Counted from the first letter of the stretch, positions 1 through 8,501 are shown. The stretch is DNA of 12,732 nucleotides from Pseudomonas sp. (GCA_003488145.1 DNMQ01000008.1:1-12732); one strand, 5' to 3'. Numbers and translations: made by a program. The notes: a model not told the origin generated them from the letters alone.

Positions 1-410
1 GGCGGCAGCAGGGCGTCGAGAATGCGTTCCTCGGCGGCGTCCTCGGCGCGGTGGCGCATCTTGTGCACCTCCTGTTCGCGCAGCATTTTCAAGGCTGCAT
101 CGGCCAGGTCGCGGATGATCGACTCGACGTCGCGGCCGACATAGCCGACCTCGGTGAACTTGGTCGCCTCGACCTTGAGGAAGGGCGCATTGGCCAGCTT
201 GGCCAGGCGGCGGGCGATCTCGGTCTTGCCGACACCGGTCGGGCCGATCATCAGGATGTTCTTCGGGGTGACTTCCTGGCGCAGCTCGACCGGCAGCTGC
301 ATGCGCCGCCAGCGGTTGCGCAGGGCGATGGCCACGGCGCGCTTGGCGTCGTCCTGGCCGATGATGTGGCGGTTGAGTTCGTGGACGATCTCGCGGGGCG
401 TCATGGACAT
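1..410 (-). CDS. hslU: HslU, ATPase/unfoldase of the HslUV (ClpYQ) protease; 3' part outside the window
   Basis: HslU is the cytoplasmic AAA+ hexamer that unfolds proteins and feeds them to the HslV peptidase. The 136 codons present begin [20 protein letters not shown], the usual proteobacterial HslU N-terminus. The Walker A motif GPTGVGKT is at about residues 56-63, and [14 protein letters not shown] follows, leading into the start of the I-domain. Full-length HslU is about 445 residues, so about 70% lies beyond position 1. The ATG at 410 is chosen because it gives the conserved MSMTPRE start and has GGAG 10 bases upstream; a second in-frame ATG lies two codons in. It follows hslV on the same strand after 90 bases, consistent with an hslVU operon. 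Identification is from recognised motifs and gene order. Confidence 0.97.
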   Translation of the reverse strand, partial: MSMTPREIVHELNRHIIGQDDAKRAVAIALRNRWRRMQLPVELRQEVTPKNILMIGPTGVGKTEIARRLAKLANAPFLKVEATKFTEVGYVGRDVESIIRDLADAALKMLREQEVHKMRHRAEDAAEERILDALLP

Positions 411-455
411 TGTTTCGTTACTCCGGAAGGCTGGACGGGGTGCAAGCAGGCGGCT

Positions 456-492
456 TGAAAAACCCAGGCGAGGCAACGCAGCTGGTTTTTCA
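456..492 (-). promoter_or_regulatory. Stem-loop between hslV and hslU
   Basis: Near-perfect inverted repeat in the 90-base hslV-hslU gap. On the minus strand TGAAAAACC-AG pairs with CTGGGTTTTTCA with one bulged base, and an inner GCG/CGC pair tightens the loop. It begins just after the hslV stop and ends about 45 bases before the hslU start. The T5 run lies inside the 3' arm rather than after it, so it is not a classical terminator. It could act as an mRNA-stabilising or processing element, or a partial attenuator setting the HslV:HslU ratio. The structure is visible; the function is inference. Confidence 0.5.
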
Positions 493-500
493 TCGGCCTG

Positions 501-1037
501 TCAGATCGCGCTGTCCAGCTCCTCTATGGTCAGGTTCTGGTTGGTGAACACGCAGATGCTGCCGGCGATGTTCAGTGCCGTCTCGGCGATTTCCTGGGCC
601 GACATATCGGCGCCGGCCTTGAGTAGCAGGGCCTTGGCCGCGGCCTGGGCGAAGCCGCCGCCGGAGCCCATGGCGATCAGGTCGTCTTCGGGCTGCACCA
701 CGTCGCCGTTGCCGGTGATGATCAGCGAGGCGTCCTTGTTGGCCACCGCCAGCATGGCTTCCAGGCGACTCAGGGAGCGGTCGGTACGCCAGTCCTTGGC
801 CAGCTCGACGGCGGCGCGGACCAGGTGACCCTGATGTTTCTCCAGCTGCCCTTCGAAGCGTTCGAAGAGGGTGAAGGCGTCGGCGGTGGCGCCGGCGAAG
901 CCCGCCAGAACCTGGCCGTGATAGAGGCGGCGGACCTTCTTGGCGTTGCCTTTCATGACGGTGTTGCCCAGGGAAACCTGGCCGTCGCCGCCCATGACGA
1001 CTTTGCCGTTGCGGCGCACTGAAACGATGGTGGTCAA
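501..1037 (-). CDS. hslV: HslV, threonine-type peptidase subunit of the HslUV protease
   Basis: HslV forms the double-hexameric peptidase that degrades substrates unfolded by HslU, mainly under heat shock. The 178-residue product starts [20 protein letters not shown]. Removal of Met exposes the catalytic N-terminal threonine, and the conserved Lys of NAKKVRR is at mature position 33. The [11 protein letters not shown] glycine-rich stretch (about residues 124-134) is typical. Length matches the family (about 175-180). The start is a TTG codon; ATG or GTG starts further upstream would add an N-terminal extension that destroys the Thr1 active site. The TTG has GGAG 8 bases upstream, supporting the choice. 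It lies directly upstream of hslU and behind a predicted sigma-32 promoter. Confidence 0.97.
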   Translation of the reverse strand: MTTIVSVRRNGKVVMGGDGQVSLGNTVMKGNAKKVRRLYHGQVLAGFAGATADAFTLFERFEGQLEKHQGHLVRAAVELAKDWRTDRSLSRLEAMLAVANKDASLIITGNGDVVQPEDDLIAMGSGGGFAQAAAKALLLKAGADMSAQEIAETALNIAGSICVFTNQNLTIEELDSAI

Positions 1038-1083
1038 AGGAAAATCTCCACACTGCGGGGCGATGAATGCCCGAATGCGGTTG

Positions 1084-1112
1084 ATATGGGGGACTGCTGC
1101 CGGCTTTTCAAC
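1084..1112 (-). promoter_or_regulatory. Predicted sigma-32 (heat-shock) promoter of hslVU
   Basis: On the minus strand GTTGAAA (1112-1106), a 14-base spacer and CCCCATAT (1091-1084) match the RpoH consensus CTTGAAA-N13/14-CCCCATnT at all but one defined position. The predicted transcription start, near 1077, leaves a leader of about 40 bases with the GGAG of hslV inside it. hslVU is a known sigma-32 operon in enterobacteria, so context and motif agree. The -35 element overlaps an inverted repeat. Confidence 0.85.
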
Positions 1113-1141
1113 GGCTGTCGGCGAGGTTCGTCGACAGCCGT
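1111..1141. repeat. Perfect 10-bp inverted repeat between the oxidoreductase gene and hslV
   Basis: ACGGCTGTCG (1111-1120) is followed 11 bases later by its exact reverse complement (1132-1141). It starts 16 bases after the oxidoreductase stop codon and overlaps the -35 element of the hslV promoter. No run of T follows on either strand, so it is at best a weak or Rho-assisted terminator. A transcript-end stabiliser or an operator for hslV are alternatives. Confidence 0.55.
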
Positions 1142-1157
1142 GGTTCTGCACGAGGCG

Positions 1158-3530
1158 CTAGGCAGGCCCGGGTTGTTCGCTGCGCTGCGGGCGACTGGGC
1201 TGGCGCGGCACGTCGCCGGCAACCGACGCGGCGATCAGCTTGCGCAGGCGCACCGGAATCGACTTGGCCGCCGGCACCTTGCTGCGTTCGGCATGGTGCC
1301 AGACCGGCAGCAGGGCATTGCATTCCGGGTAATAACCGGCGCAGCAGCCTTCGGGGATATCGTACGGCGTGACCCGCAACGGGCTGACCGCGCGGTGCAC
1401 GCCATCGTCGACCACGGTGATCGCCTCGATGCGGTCGCCTTCGGCCAGGCCGAGGCGGACGATGTCGTTGCGGTTCATCAGGATCACCGCGCGGGTGCCA
1501 TGGATGCCGCGGAAGCGGTCGTCGTAGCCGTAGACGGTGGTGTTGAACTGGTCGTTGCTGCGCAGCGTCATCATCTGCAGCACGTCGTGCTGCTCGTGGC
1601 CGTCTTCTTCGGTGTCGGGGTCGGCAACCAGCGATGGCGGGTTGATGAAATTGGCTTTGCCGGACTCGGTATCCCAGCGTCGTTCGCTGGCGCCAAGCGG
1701 GCGATGAAAGCCGCCGGGCTCCATCATGCGCACGTTGAAGTCGTGGAAGATCTCCGGGTAGCTCTCGGCAATGGCGTCGCGTATCAGGCTGTAGTCCGCC
1801 ACCCAGGCGTCCCAGTCCAGCATCGGGTTGGGTGTCAGTGTGGCCTTGGCCAGCCGCGCGATGATTGCCGGCTCCGACAGCAGCAGTTCGCCGGCCGGCT
1901 CGGCAGCCCCGCGCCAGGCGCGGATGCAGCCGGTGCTGTCCTCGGTGGTGTGACGCTGCTCGCCGGTGGCCTGACGGTCGATCTCGGTGCGCCCCAGGCA
2001 GGGCAGGATGTAGGACACCTCGCCGGTGATCAGGTGGTTGCGATTGAGCTTGGTCGACACCTGCACCGACAGCCGCAGCCTACGCCAGGCCGGCTCCATC
2101 TGCAGGGTGTCGGGAATGGCGCGGACGAAGTTGCCACCCAGGCCGATGAAGCCACGGACGCTGCCATCGAGAATGCCCTCGCAAGCCTCCACGGTGTTCA
2201 CGCCGTCATCGCTTGGCGGCTCGAAGCCGAACTGCCGGCGCAGATTGTCCGCCGGCACCTTTGCCGCCTTTTCGGTGATGCCGACGGTGCGCTGGCCCTG
2301 CACGTTGGAATGGCCGCGCACCGGCAGGATGCCTGCGCCTTCCTTGCCGATGTTGCCGCGCAACAGCAGCAGGTTGACCAGCATCTGGATGGTCTGCACG
2401 CCGTAGCGGTGCTGGGTCAGGCCCATGCCATAAGGCGCGATCACCCGTTCGCAGCGCGCATAGACGGTTGCTGCCGCTTCCAGCGCGGCGCGGTTGAGCC
2501 CCGAACGGCGTTCCAGCTGCGCCCAACTGTAGCTGCGGATGCGCTGTTCGAAATCCTCGAAGCCATGGGTGTGCTGCTCGATGAAGTCCACGTCGAGCAC
2601 GCGCTTGCGACCCTCGGCGACGGCCTGGTCGTCCATTTCGAGCAGCGCCTTGCACATGCCGGCGATGGCGGCCATGTCGCCGCCGATGGCGAGCTGGTGA
2701 TACTGGGTGCTGATCACCGTGCTGTCTGGTGTGAGCATTTCGCGCGGTGACTGTGGATTGACGAAGCGCTCCAGCCCGCGCTCGCGCAGCGGGTTGAAGG
2801 TGACAATCTGCGCGCCGCGCTCACGGGCTTCCTGTAGCTGATGCAGCATCCGCGGGCTGGAGGTGCCGGTGTTGTGGCCGAAGAAGAACAGCCCGTCGGT
2901 GTGCTCGAAATCGTTCAGGGTGACGGTCGCCACCGGCACGCCGATGCTCTCCGGCAGCGCCACCGAGGTGCTCTCGTGGCACATGTTGGAGCTGTCCGGC
3001 AGGTTGTTGGTGCCGTACATCCGCGCCAGCAGGCCATACATGTAGGCCGTTTCCAGCGCCGCGCGGCCGGACATGTAGAACACCACCTGGTCGGGATCGG
3101 CCATGGCCTTGAGCTCGGCACCGATCTCGGCGAAGGCTTCATCCCAGCTGACCGGCTGATAGTGATCGCTGGCAGCGTCGTAGCGCAGCGGTTGGGTCAG
3201 CCGGCCCTGCTGCTCGAGATCGTAGTCGCTCCAGTTGAGCAGCTCGCTAACGCTGTGCCTGGCAAAGAATTCCGGGCCGCAGCGCAGCGACGTGGTTTCC
3301 CACGCAGTCGCCTTGGCGCCGTTCTCGCAGAACGACAGTGGTCGTGACGGATGCGGCTTGGCCCAGGCGCAACTGACACAGGCGAAACCGTCGATAGGTT
3401 TGTTCTGCTTGAGCAGCAGACCGATACCAGCCGGCGAGACGCGCTCACGCAGCAGGATGTTGGCGACGGAGTAGGCTGACCCCCAGCCGCCCGCGGGCGC
3501 GTGGTAGGGCCTGAACTTGGTCTGGGACAC
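1158..3530 (-). CDS. FdhF/YdeP-family molybdopterin oxidoreductase (formate dehydrogenase alpha-like)
   Basis: A 790-residue protein of the bis-MGD molybdopterin oxidoreductase superfamily, closest in my recognition to the YdeP/FdhF-like subgroup (about 760-790 residues). The N-terminal iron-sulfur region has Cys51 and Cys54 (GFACVSCAW) and Cys68 (SFCENGAKATAWE), with Cys84 as a further candidate ligand. NMCHESTSVALPESIGV places Cys184 where formate dehydrogenase H carries its selenocysteine Mo ligand. The Mo-cofactor core continues through LLLRGNIGKEGAG and VRGHSNVQGQR, and the C-terminal dinucleotide-binding domain has LRSNDQFNTTVYGYDDRFRG and GCCAGYYPECNALLP. There is no signal peptide or Tat motif, so it should be cytoplasmic. 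The GTG start has AGGAG 7 bases upstream. E. coli YdeP is linked to acid resistance, but the substrate of this family is generally unknown. No fdhD, electron-transfer subunit or cofactor gene is adjacent. Formate dehydrogenase activity is not assured. Confidence 0.88.
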   Translation of the reverse strand: MSQTKFRPYHAPAGGWGSAYSVANILLRERVSPAGIGLLLKQNKPIDGFACVSCAWAKPHPSRPLSFCENGAKATAWETTSLRCGPEFFARHSVSELLNWSDYDLEQQGRLTQPLRYDAASDHYQPVSWDEAFAEIGAELKAMADPDQVVFYMSGRAALETAYMYGLLARMYGTNNLPDSSNMCHESTSVALPESIGVPVATVTLNDFEHTDGLFFFGHNTGTSSPRMLHQLQEARERGAQIVTFNPLRERGLERFVNPQSPREMLTPDSTVISTQYHQLAIGGDMAAIAGMCKALLEMDDQAVAEGRKRVLDVDFIEQHTHGFEDFEQRIRSYSWAQLERRSGLNRAALEAAATVYARCERVIAPYGMGLTQHRYGVQTIQMLVNLLLLRGNIGKEGAGILPVRGHSNVQGQRTVGITEKAAKVPADNLRRQFGFEPPSDDGVNTVEACEGILDGSVRGFIGLGGNFVRAIPDTLQMEPAWRRLRLSVQVSTKLNRNHLITGEVSYILPCLGRTEIDRQATGEQRHTTEDSTGCIRAWRGAAEPAGELLLSEPAIIARLAKATLTPNPMLDWDAWVADYSLIRDAIAESYPEIFHDFNVRMMEPGGFHRPLGASERRWDTESGKANFINPPSLVADPDTEEDGHEQHDVLQMMTLRSNDQFNTTVYGYDDRFRGIHGTRAVILMNRNDIVRLGLAEGDRIEAITVVDDGVHRAVSPLRVTPYDIPEGCCAGYYPECNALLPVWHHAERSKVPAAKSIPVRLRKLIAASVAGDVPRQPSRPQRSEQPGPA

Positions 3531-3620
3531 GTCGTTTCTCCTGCTGCCAAGGGAGCTTGTCTGTTTACGACGGGGACCACGGCGGATCGTTCAGGACCCT
3601 TTGTCACAAGGTTGTACCGC

Positions 3621-4103
3621 TCACTCCATGGCGAAGCCGTGCTGGCGCCAGGCCTCGTACACCGCGACGGCCACGGTGTTCGACAGGTTCAGGCTGCGGC
3701 TGTCGGGGCGCATCGGCAGGCGCAGGCGTTGCTCGTTGGGCAGTGCGTCGCGGATCTCCGGCGGCAGGCCGCGGCTCTCCGGGCCGAACAGCAAGGCGTC
3801 GCCGCGTCGGTAGTGCACCTCGTGAAACGGCTGCGAGCCCTTGGTGGTGAATGCGAACAGCCGCGGGCCGTCCGCGTTTGCGGCGTCGATGCCGATCCGC
3901 GCGAGGCAGCTCGGCAGGTCGGCGTGGCGCTCCAGCGTGGCGTACTCGTGGTAGTCGAGGCCGGCGCGGCGCAGGCGCTTGTCGTCCAGCTCGTAACCCA
4001 GCGGCTCGATCAGGTGCAGGTGGCAGCCGGTATTGGCGCAGAGCCTGATAATGTTGCCGGTATTGGGCGGAATTTCCGGTTGGAACAGGATCACGTGAAA
4101 CAT
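3621..4103 (-). CDS. trmL: TrmL, tRNA (cytidine/uridine-2'-O-)-methyltransferase (SPOUT family)
   Basis: TrmL (formerly YibK) is a cytoplasmic SAM-dependent enzyme that methylates the 2'-O of the wobble nucleotide 34 in the tRNA-Leu CmAA and cmnm5UmAA isoacceptors. The product is 160 residues (E. coli about 157). SPOUT motif 1 is at the N-terminus ([20 protein letters not shown], then LCANTG), motif 2 is [11 protein letters not shown] (about 105-115), and motif 3 is [15 protein letters not shown] (about 137-151), forming the trefoil knot and SAM pocket. The ATG at 4103 is chosen because [12 protein letters not shown] is the family start; the frame stays open upstream, but that sequence shows no homology. 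There is no strong ribosome-binding site. It is divergent from the small gene at 4156 with only 52 bases between them, and lies 90 bases upstream of the oxidoreductase gene on the same strand. Confidence 0.95.
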   Translation of the reverse strand: MFHVILFQPEIPPNTGNIIRLCANTGCHLHLIEPLGYELDDKRLRRAGLDYHEYATLERHADLPSCLARIGIDAANADGPRLFAFTTKGSQPFHEVHYRRGDALLFGPESRGLPPEIRDALPNEQRLRLPMRPDSRSLNLSNTVAVAVYEAWRQHGFAME

Positions 4104-4132
4104 GCGCAGCACCGAGGTTGAAGACCGGCGGC

Positions 4133-4161
4133 ATTCTACCGGGGCGCAGGACCCGATGCGC
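4133..4161 (-). promoter_or_regulatory. Possible sigma-70 promoter of trmL
   Basis: A TAGAAT hexamer (minus strand, 4138-4133) is a good -10 element about 30 bases before the trmL ATG. The hexamer 17 bases upstream, GCGCAT, is a poor -35 match, so the call rests on the -10 and position. It would overlap the start of the divergent gene at 4156. Confidence 0.35.
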
Positions 4162-4551
4162 CGCATACGCCGGACCTTTTTCGGTTCGCTGGTGCTGATC
4201 GGGCTGCTGGTGGGGATGATGATCGGCCGGCTCACCGCGCCCGGGCCGGTGCAACTGGCATTGGTGGAAGTGCAGCCGCAAGGCCTTTCGTTGCAGTTCG
4301 ACCGCGAACCCGAGGTATATGACGAGCACCTAGAAGGGGCGTTCGCCCTGCTGTTCCAGGCCGAAGGCGAGCCGCAATCCGGACAGCTGCAGATCGACGG
4401 CATGCCAGTGGCCTGGCGCGTGCAGCAGACCGGGAAAGGCCTGTTGCTGCATCTGGTGGCGGCGCGGCGACTGCAGGGGCAATGGCACGGCGAACGCCAC
4501 GATGGTGGCTGGCGTATCGCCGTGCAGGTGGCGGCCGACAAGCAGCCATGA
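4156..4551 (+). CDS. Small membrane-anchored protein of unknown function
   Basis: I do not recognise a named family. Starting at the ATG at 4156 (AGGA 5 bases upstream) gives 131 residues. A positively charged MRRIRR is followed by a single hydrophobic helix, about residues 7-24 ([17 protein letters not shown]), and then a mostly soluble C-terminal part rich in beta-forming stretches ([44 protein letters not shown]). This predicts an inner-membrane anchor with a small periplasmic domain. An earlier in-frame ATG at 4102 would add 18 polar residues and overlap the start of trmL; it is less likely because it buries the anchor. As I recall, Pseudomonas genomes carry a similar small hypothetical gene between ntrC and trmL, which supports it being real. 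It is convergent with ntrC. Confidence 0.7.
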   Translation: MRRIRRTFFGSLVLIGLLVGMMIGRLTAPGPVQLALVEVQPQGLSLQFDREPEVYDEHLEGAFALLFQAEGEPQSGQLQIDGMPVAWRVQQTGKGLLLHLVAARRLQGQWHGERHDGGWRIAVQVAADKQP

Positions 4552-4578
4552 TCCAGGTGACGCCCTTGGCAGGGTGCT

Positions 4579-4613
4579 AAAAAAGATGAACCCCGCCAAG
4601 TGCGGGGTTCATC
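4579..4613 (-). terminator. Intrinsic terminator of ntrBC
   Basis: On the minus strand a perfect 12-bp stem (GATGAACCCCGC with GCGGGGTTCATC, 5-base loop) is followed directly by TTTTTT. It lies 28 bases after the ntrC stop codon. The stem may also help stop the convergent transcript from 4156-4551, but no T run follows it on the plus strand. Confidence 0.92.
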
Positions 4614-4641
4614 GTTACGCTCGATGCGGTGCCAGCAGCGC

Positions 4642-6074
<1,433 letters not shown>

Positions 6075-6078
<4 letters not shown>

Positions 6079-7157
6079 GCTGATGTGGCTCCTTGTTCCA
6101 GCGGTAGGAAGATCGAGAACACGGTGTGGCCAGGATGGCTCTCGCATTCGATCAGACCCTGGTGCTGACTGATGATGTTCTGGGTGATGGCAAGGCCCAG
6201 GCCGGTTCCGTCCGGGCGGCCGCTGACCATCGGGTAGAAGAGCGTGTTCTGCAGTTCGGCGGGAATCCCCGGGCCGTTGTCGATGATCTCGATGCGTGTC
6301 ACCAGGCGATGACGAATATGGCCGATGGTGAACTGCCGCAGTGTGCGGGTGCGCAGGGTGAGACGGCCGAGGCCCAGCTCGTTCTGCCCGGCCAGTGCCT
6401 GCATGGCGTTGCGCATGATATTGAGCACGGCCTGGATCATCTGTTCGCGGTCCATCAGGACTTCGGGAATGCTTGGATCGTAATCGCGCACCAAAATGAT
6501 GCTTCCCTGGCATTCCGCTTCGATCAGGCTGGCGACGTGTTCGAGCACTTCGTGAATGTTGGTCATCGACAGCGACGGCAGCTTGTTAGAGCCAAGCATG
6601 CGGTCGACCAGATTACGCAGGCGGTCGGCCTCCTCGATGATGACTTCGGTGTAGTCCTTCAGGTGTTCTTCGGGCAGCTCGCGGGCCAGCAGTTGTGCCG
6701 CACCGCGAATGCCGCCCAGCGGATTCTTGATCTCGTGGGCCAGGCCGCGCACCAGCATCTTGGTGGTTTCCTGCTTGGACAGCTGGGCCTCTTCCTTGGT
6801 GATGCGCAGCAGGCGGTCGCGCGGCAGCACTTCCAGCAGCAGCATGGTTTCCTGCCGGGTCAGTACCGGGGTCACCGCATAGTCCACGGTCAGTGTCTGG
6901 CCGGTGGCGGAGGTCAGGGTGGCTTCGCGCTTGGTGAACGGATGGGCTTCTTCAACCGCCTGGCGCAGGGCCGCCAGGGCTTCCGGCGACTCGGTGAACA
7001 GCTCGCTGATGAACTGTCCGTGGCTGCGTTGGCCGCTGACGGCCAGTAGCATTTCGGCAGCCGGGTTCATGTACTCCAGGCGCAGGCGCGAGTTGAGCAA
7101 CAGCGTCGCGGTAGTCAGATTCTCGATCAGCAGGCGTTGCAAGGCTTCGTTGATCAT
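6075..7157 (-). CDS. ntrB: NtrB (GlnL, NR-II), nitrogen-sensing histidine kinase/phosphatase
   Basis: NtrB is the cytoplasmic kinase/phosphatase that sets NtrC phosphorylation according to the PII protein GlnB/GlnK. The 360-residue product has no membrane segment. An N-terminal PAS domain (about 8-115; MNPAAEMLLAVSGQ) precedes the H-box GLAHEIKNPLGGIRGAAQLL with phospho-acceptor His141. The ATPase domain shows the N-box NIMRNAMQAL (Asn250), G1 DNGPGIP (293-299) and G2 GTGLGLAI (317-324). Length matches the family (about 350-360). The ATG at 7157 starts MINEALQRLLIENLTTATLL, the expected N-terminus, but there is no convincing Shine-Dalgarno sequence, which may keep levels low. It is first in the ntrBC operon, behind its own predicted sigma-54 promoter. 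Confidence 0.98.
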
Positions 7158-7190
7158 GGCTGGTCTGCGTCCGGAAGTTCAGGCAGGAAA

Positions 7191-7207
7191 TGCAAGAACC
7201 AAACCAA
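7191..7207 (-). promoter_or_regulatory. Predicted sigma-54 promoter of ntrBC
   Basis: Minus-strand TTGGTTTGGTTCTTGCA has the invariant -24 GG and -12 GC separated by exactly 10 bases, and a consensus TTGCA -12 block. The -24 block deviates (TGGTTTG against TGGCACG). The predicted start, near 7181, gives a leader of about 24 bases to the ntrB ATG. An NtrC-type palindrome lies upstream, which supports the call. Confidence 0.7.
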
Positions 7208-7302
7208 GCGCGCCATTGCGGCGCGGATCGGCGTGATGCTGCAGCCCTACGGGCTGTCCGGTGACCCAAATTGGTGACGAGCGATCCGCTCACCTGATGG
7301 GC

Positions 7303-7317
7303 GCACCAAACAGGTGC
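7303..7317. promoter_or_regulatory. Predicted NtrC-binding site upstream of ntrB
   Basis: GCACCAAACAGGTGC has perfect GCACC/GGTGC half-sites around a 5-base centre, the NtrC operator pattern seen at enterobacterial glnA (GCACC-N5-GGTGC). Its centre is about 129 bp upstream of the predicted sigma-54 start of ntrB, a normal enhancer distance, and it begins 10 bases past the stop codon of the upstream DUF4124 gene. A weaker palindrome at 7263-7277 (TCACCAATTTGGGTC on the minus strand) may be a second, low-affinity site. Confidence 0.7.
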
Positions 7318-7326
7318 ACCCCATGA

Positions 7327-7956
7327 TCATAGAAAGGGCACGAAGGGAATGTCGCGTTTTTCCACCGGCATGTCCTTTAGCGGGCATTCCGGGCGAACGC
7401 CGTAATCGGCCTTCTGGCAAGGATTGACCATGCGCCGCTGGGCCAGCGAGGTGCGGATCAGGTGAAAGGGTTGATTCGCGGTGCGTTGCAGCACGCGCTC
7501 CTGTTCATCCACGACAGCCACCGCCAGCTGATGGGTGCCACGATCGACGTTACTCAAGGCGAAGGAAGTCTGTTCGCCGGGTGCGCCGAACGGCTGGTCA
7601 TCGAGCAGTACCTGATAGGCGTGGCCGGGGTGCAGCGTCGGTTCGGCCTGCACGGTGACGCTGACATTGCCGGCGTTGTTGCGGATCGCTTCGTCCGCCG
7701 TCGGGCTGAGGATGTGCAACTGATAGATGATGCTCGCGGCTTTCGGTGCTGCCGGCTCCGTAAGGCGTGCGGCCGGCATCGGCGGCGCAGGCATGCTGTT
7801 GGACGGCTTGAGGTGTACTTCTTCGGCCGCCTCGCCGGCCGGGCGATCGGTGAAGACCCGATTGCCCTCGGCGTCGACATAGGAGTAGACGCCGGCGAGG
7901 CAGGGCAGGGCGGCCGCCAGCAGTGCGACGGCCAGGGTCTGCCGCAGGATGATCAA
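7327..7956 (-). CDS. Periplasmic DUF4124-domain protein (downstream paralogue)
   Basis: A 209-residue exported protein of unknown function. The signal peptide is about residues 1-21 (LAVALLAAALPCLA, cleavage probably before GVYSY). The DUF4124 motif follows (GVYSYVDAEGNRVFTDRPA, about 22-40), then a proline/alanine-rich linker (about 50-75) and a beta-rich, Ig-like-looking domain (about 78-170: LHPGHAYQVLLDDQPFG, SNVDRGTHQLAVAVVDE). A C-terminal extension has two cysteines (NPCQ, PECPL) that could form a disulfide. The start is TTG, overlapping the stop of the upstream gene (TTGA), with GAGG 8 bases before it. It is a tandem paralogue of that gene and probably translationally coupled to it. 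The role is unknown; periplasmic or envelope protein is as far as the sequence goes. Confidence 0.85.
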   Translation of the reverse strand: MIILRQTLAVALLAAALPCLAGVYSYVDAEGNRVFTDRPAGEAAEEVHLKPSNSMPAPPMPAARLTEPAAPKAASIIYQLHILSPTADEAIRNNAGNVSVTVQAEPTLHPGHAYQVLLDDQPFGAPGEQTSFALSNVDRGTHQLAVAVVDEQERVLQRTANQPFHLIRTSLAQRRMVNPCQKADYGVRPECPLKDMPVEKRDIPFVPFL

Positions 7957-8501
7957 GGAGCAGGCCTCGGAGGCTTCGGACGCAATGCCGGGCTGGAGGT
8001 ATTCACCCGTTGCACGGTGAACAGCTCCGGCTGGCTGCGCTGGATGACCTTCTCGCCGCTCAGCACCTCGACGTGCAGGCGATGCTCGCCACGCTCGACA
8101 TTGTTCAGTTGCAGCGAGGTTGCGGCACTGGCGGCAGCCTGGGGAATGCCGTCCAGCACGAAGCGCAAGCTGTGGCCGGGCCGTAGCGGCGGCTCCAGCA
8201 GCGCGCTGACGACGAAGGTGCCGTTGTTGGCGCGCAGGGCTTCTTCATCGGGAATCCCGCTCAGCATCAGTGTCTGGTAAGGGGCCGACTGCGTCTGCTG
8301 GCTGTCCGGCAGCGGTGGCGGCGGTTCGGGCGTGCGGATATTTACCGTATTGGCTGGCGGCAGGTCGACGGTATCGGCCTGGACACCCTCCGGTGGCTGA
8401 TTAGTGAACACCGTATTGCCTTGTGCATCGGTGTACTTGTAGATCTCGGCGAAGGCCGGAAGGCTGAGAATGAACAGCAGGCTGAACAGTGCGCTACGCA
8501 T
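7953..8501 (-). CDS. Periplasmic DUF4124-domain protein (upstream paralogue)
   Basis: A 182-residue exported protein of unknown function. The signal peptide MRSALFSLLFILSLPAFA probably is cleaved before EIYKY. The DUF4124 motif EIYKYTDAQGNTVFTNQPPE is at about 19-38, followed by a proline-rich linker (PEPPPPLP) and a beta-rich domain (LRPGHSLRFVLDGIPQA, NNVERGEHRLHVEVLSGE) that lines up block by block with the next gene. It ends in a proline-rich tail and lacks that gene's cysteine-containing extension. The ATG at 8501 is preferred over an upstream in-frame start because it opens directly into the signal peptide and has GGAG 6 bases upstream. It lies between glnA and ntrB, with the glnA terminator upstream, so it needs its own promoter; I could not identify one with confidence in 8502-8617. 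Confidence 0.87.
   Translation of the reverse strand: MRSALFSLLFILSLPAFAEIYKYTDAQGNTVFTNQPPEGVQADTVDLPPANTVNIRTPEPPPPLPDSQQTQSAPYQTLMLSGIPDEEALRANNGTFVVSALLEPPLRPGHSLRFVLDGIPQAAASAATSLQLNNVERGEHRLHVEVLSGEKVIQRSQPELFTVQRVNTSSPALRPKPPRPAP

Noticed and set aside
1086..2750. 554-codon open frame on the plus strand
   Set aside because: It is fully antisense to the oxidoreductase, whose motifs are unambiguous; its His/Ala/Val-rich translation matches no family and is typical of GC-rich shadow frames.
3601..3609. Odd palindrome TTGTCACAA between trmL and the oxidoreductase gene, considered as an FNR/Anr or other operator
   Set aside because: It does not match TTGAT-N4-ATCAA, is very short, and no convincing promoter elements were found with it.
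7242..7256. CAGCCC-TAC-GGGCTG hairpin between the ntrB promoter and its NtrC site, considered as a terminator or REP element
   Set aside because: Only a 6-bp stem, no T run, and no second copy seen in the window.
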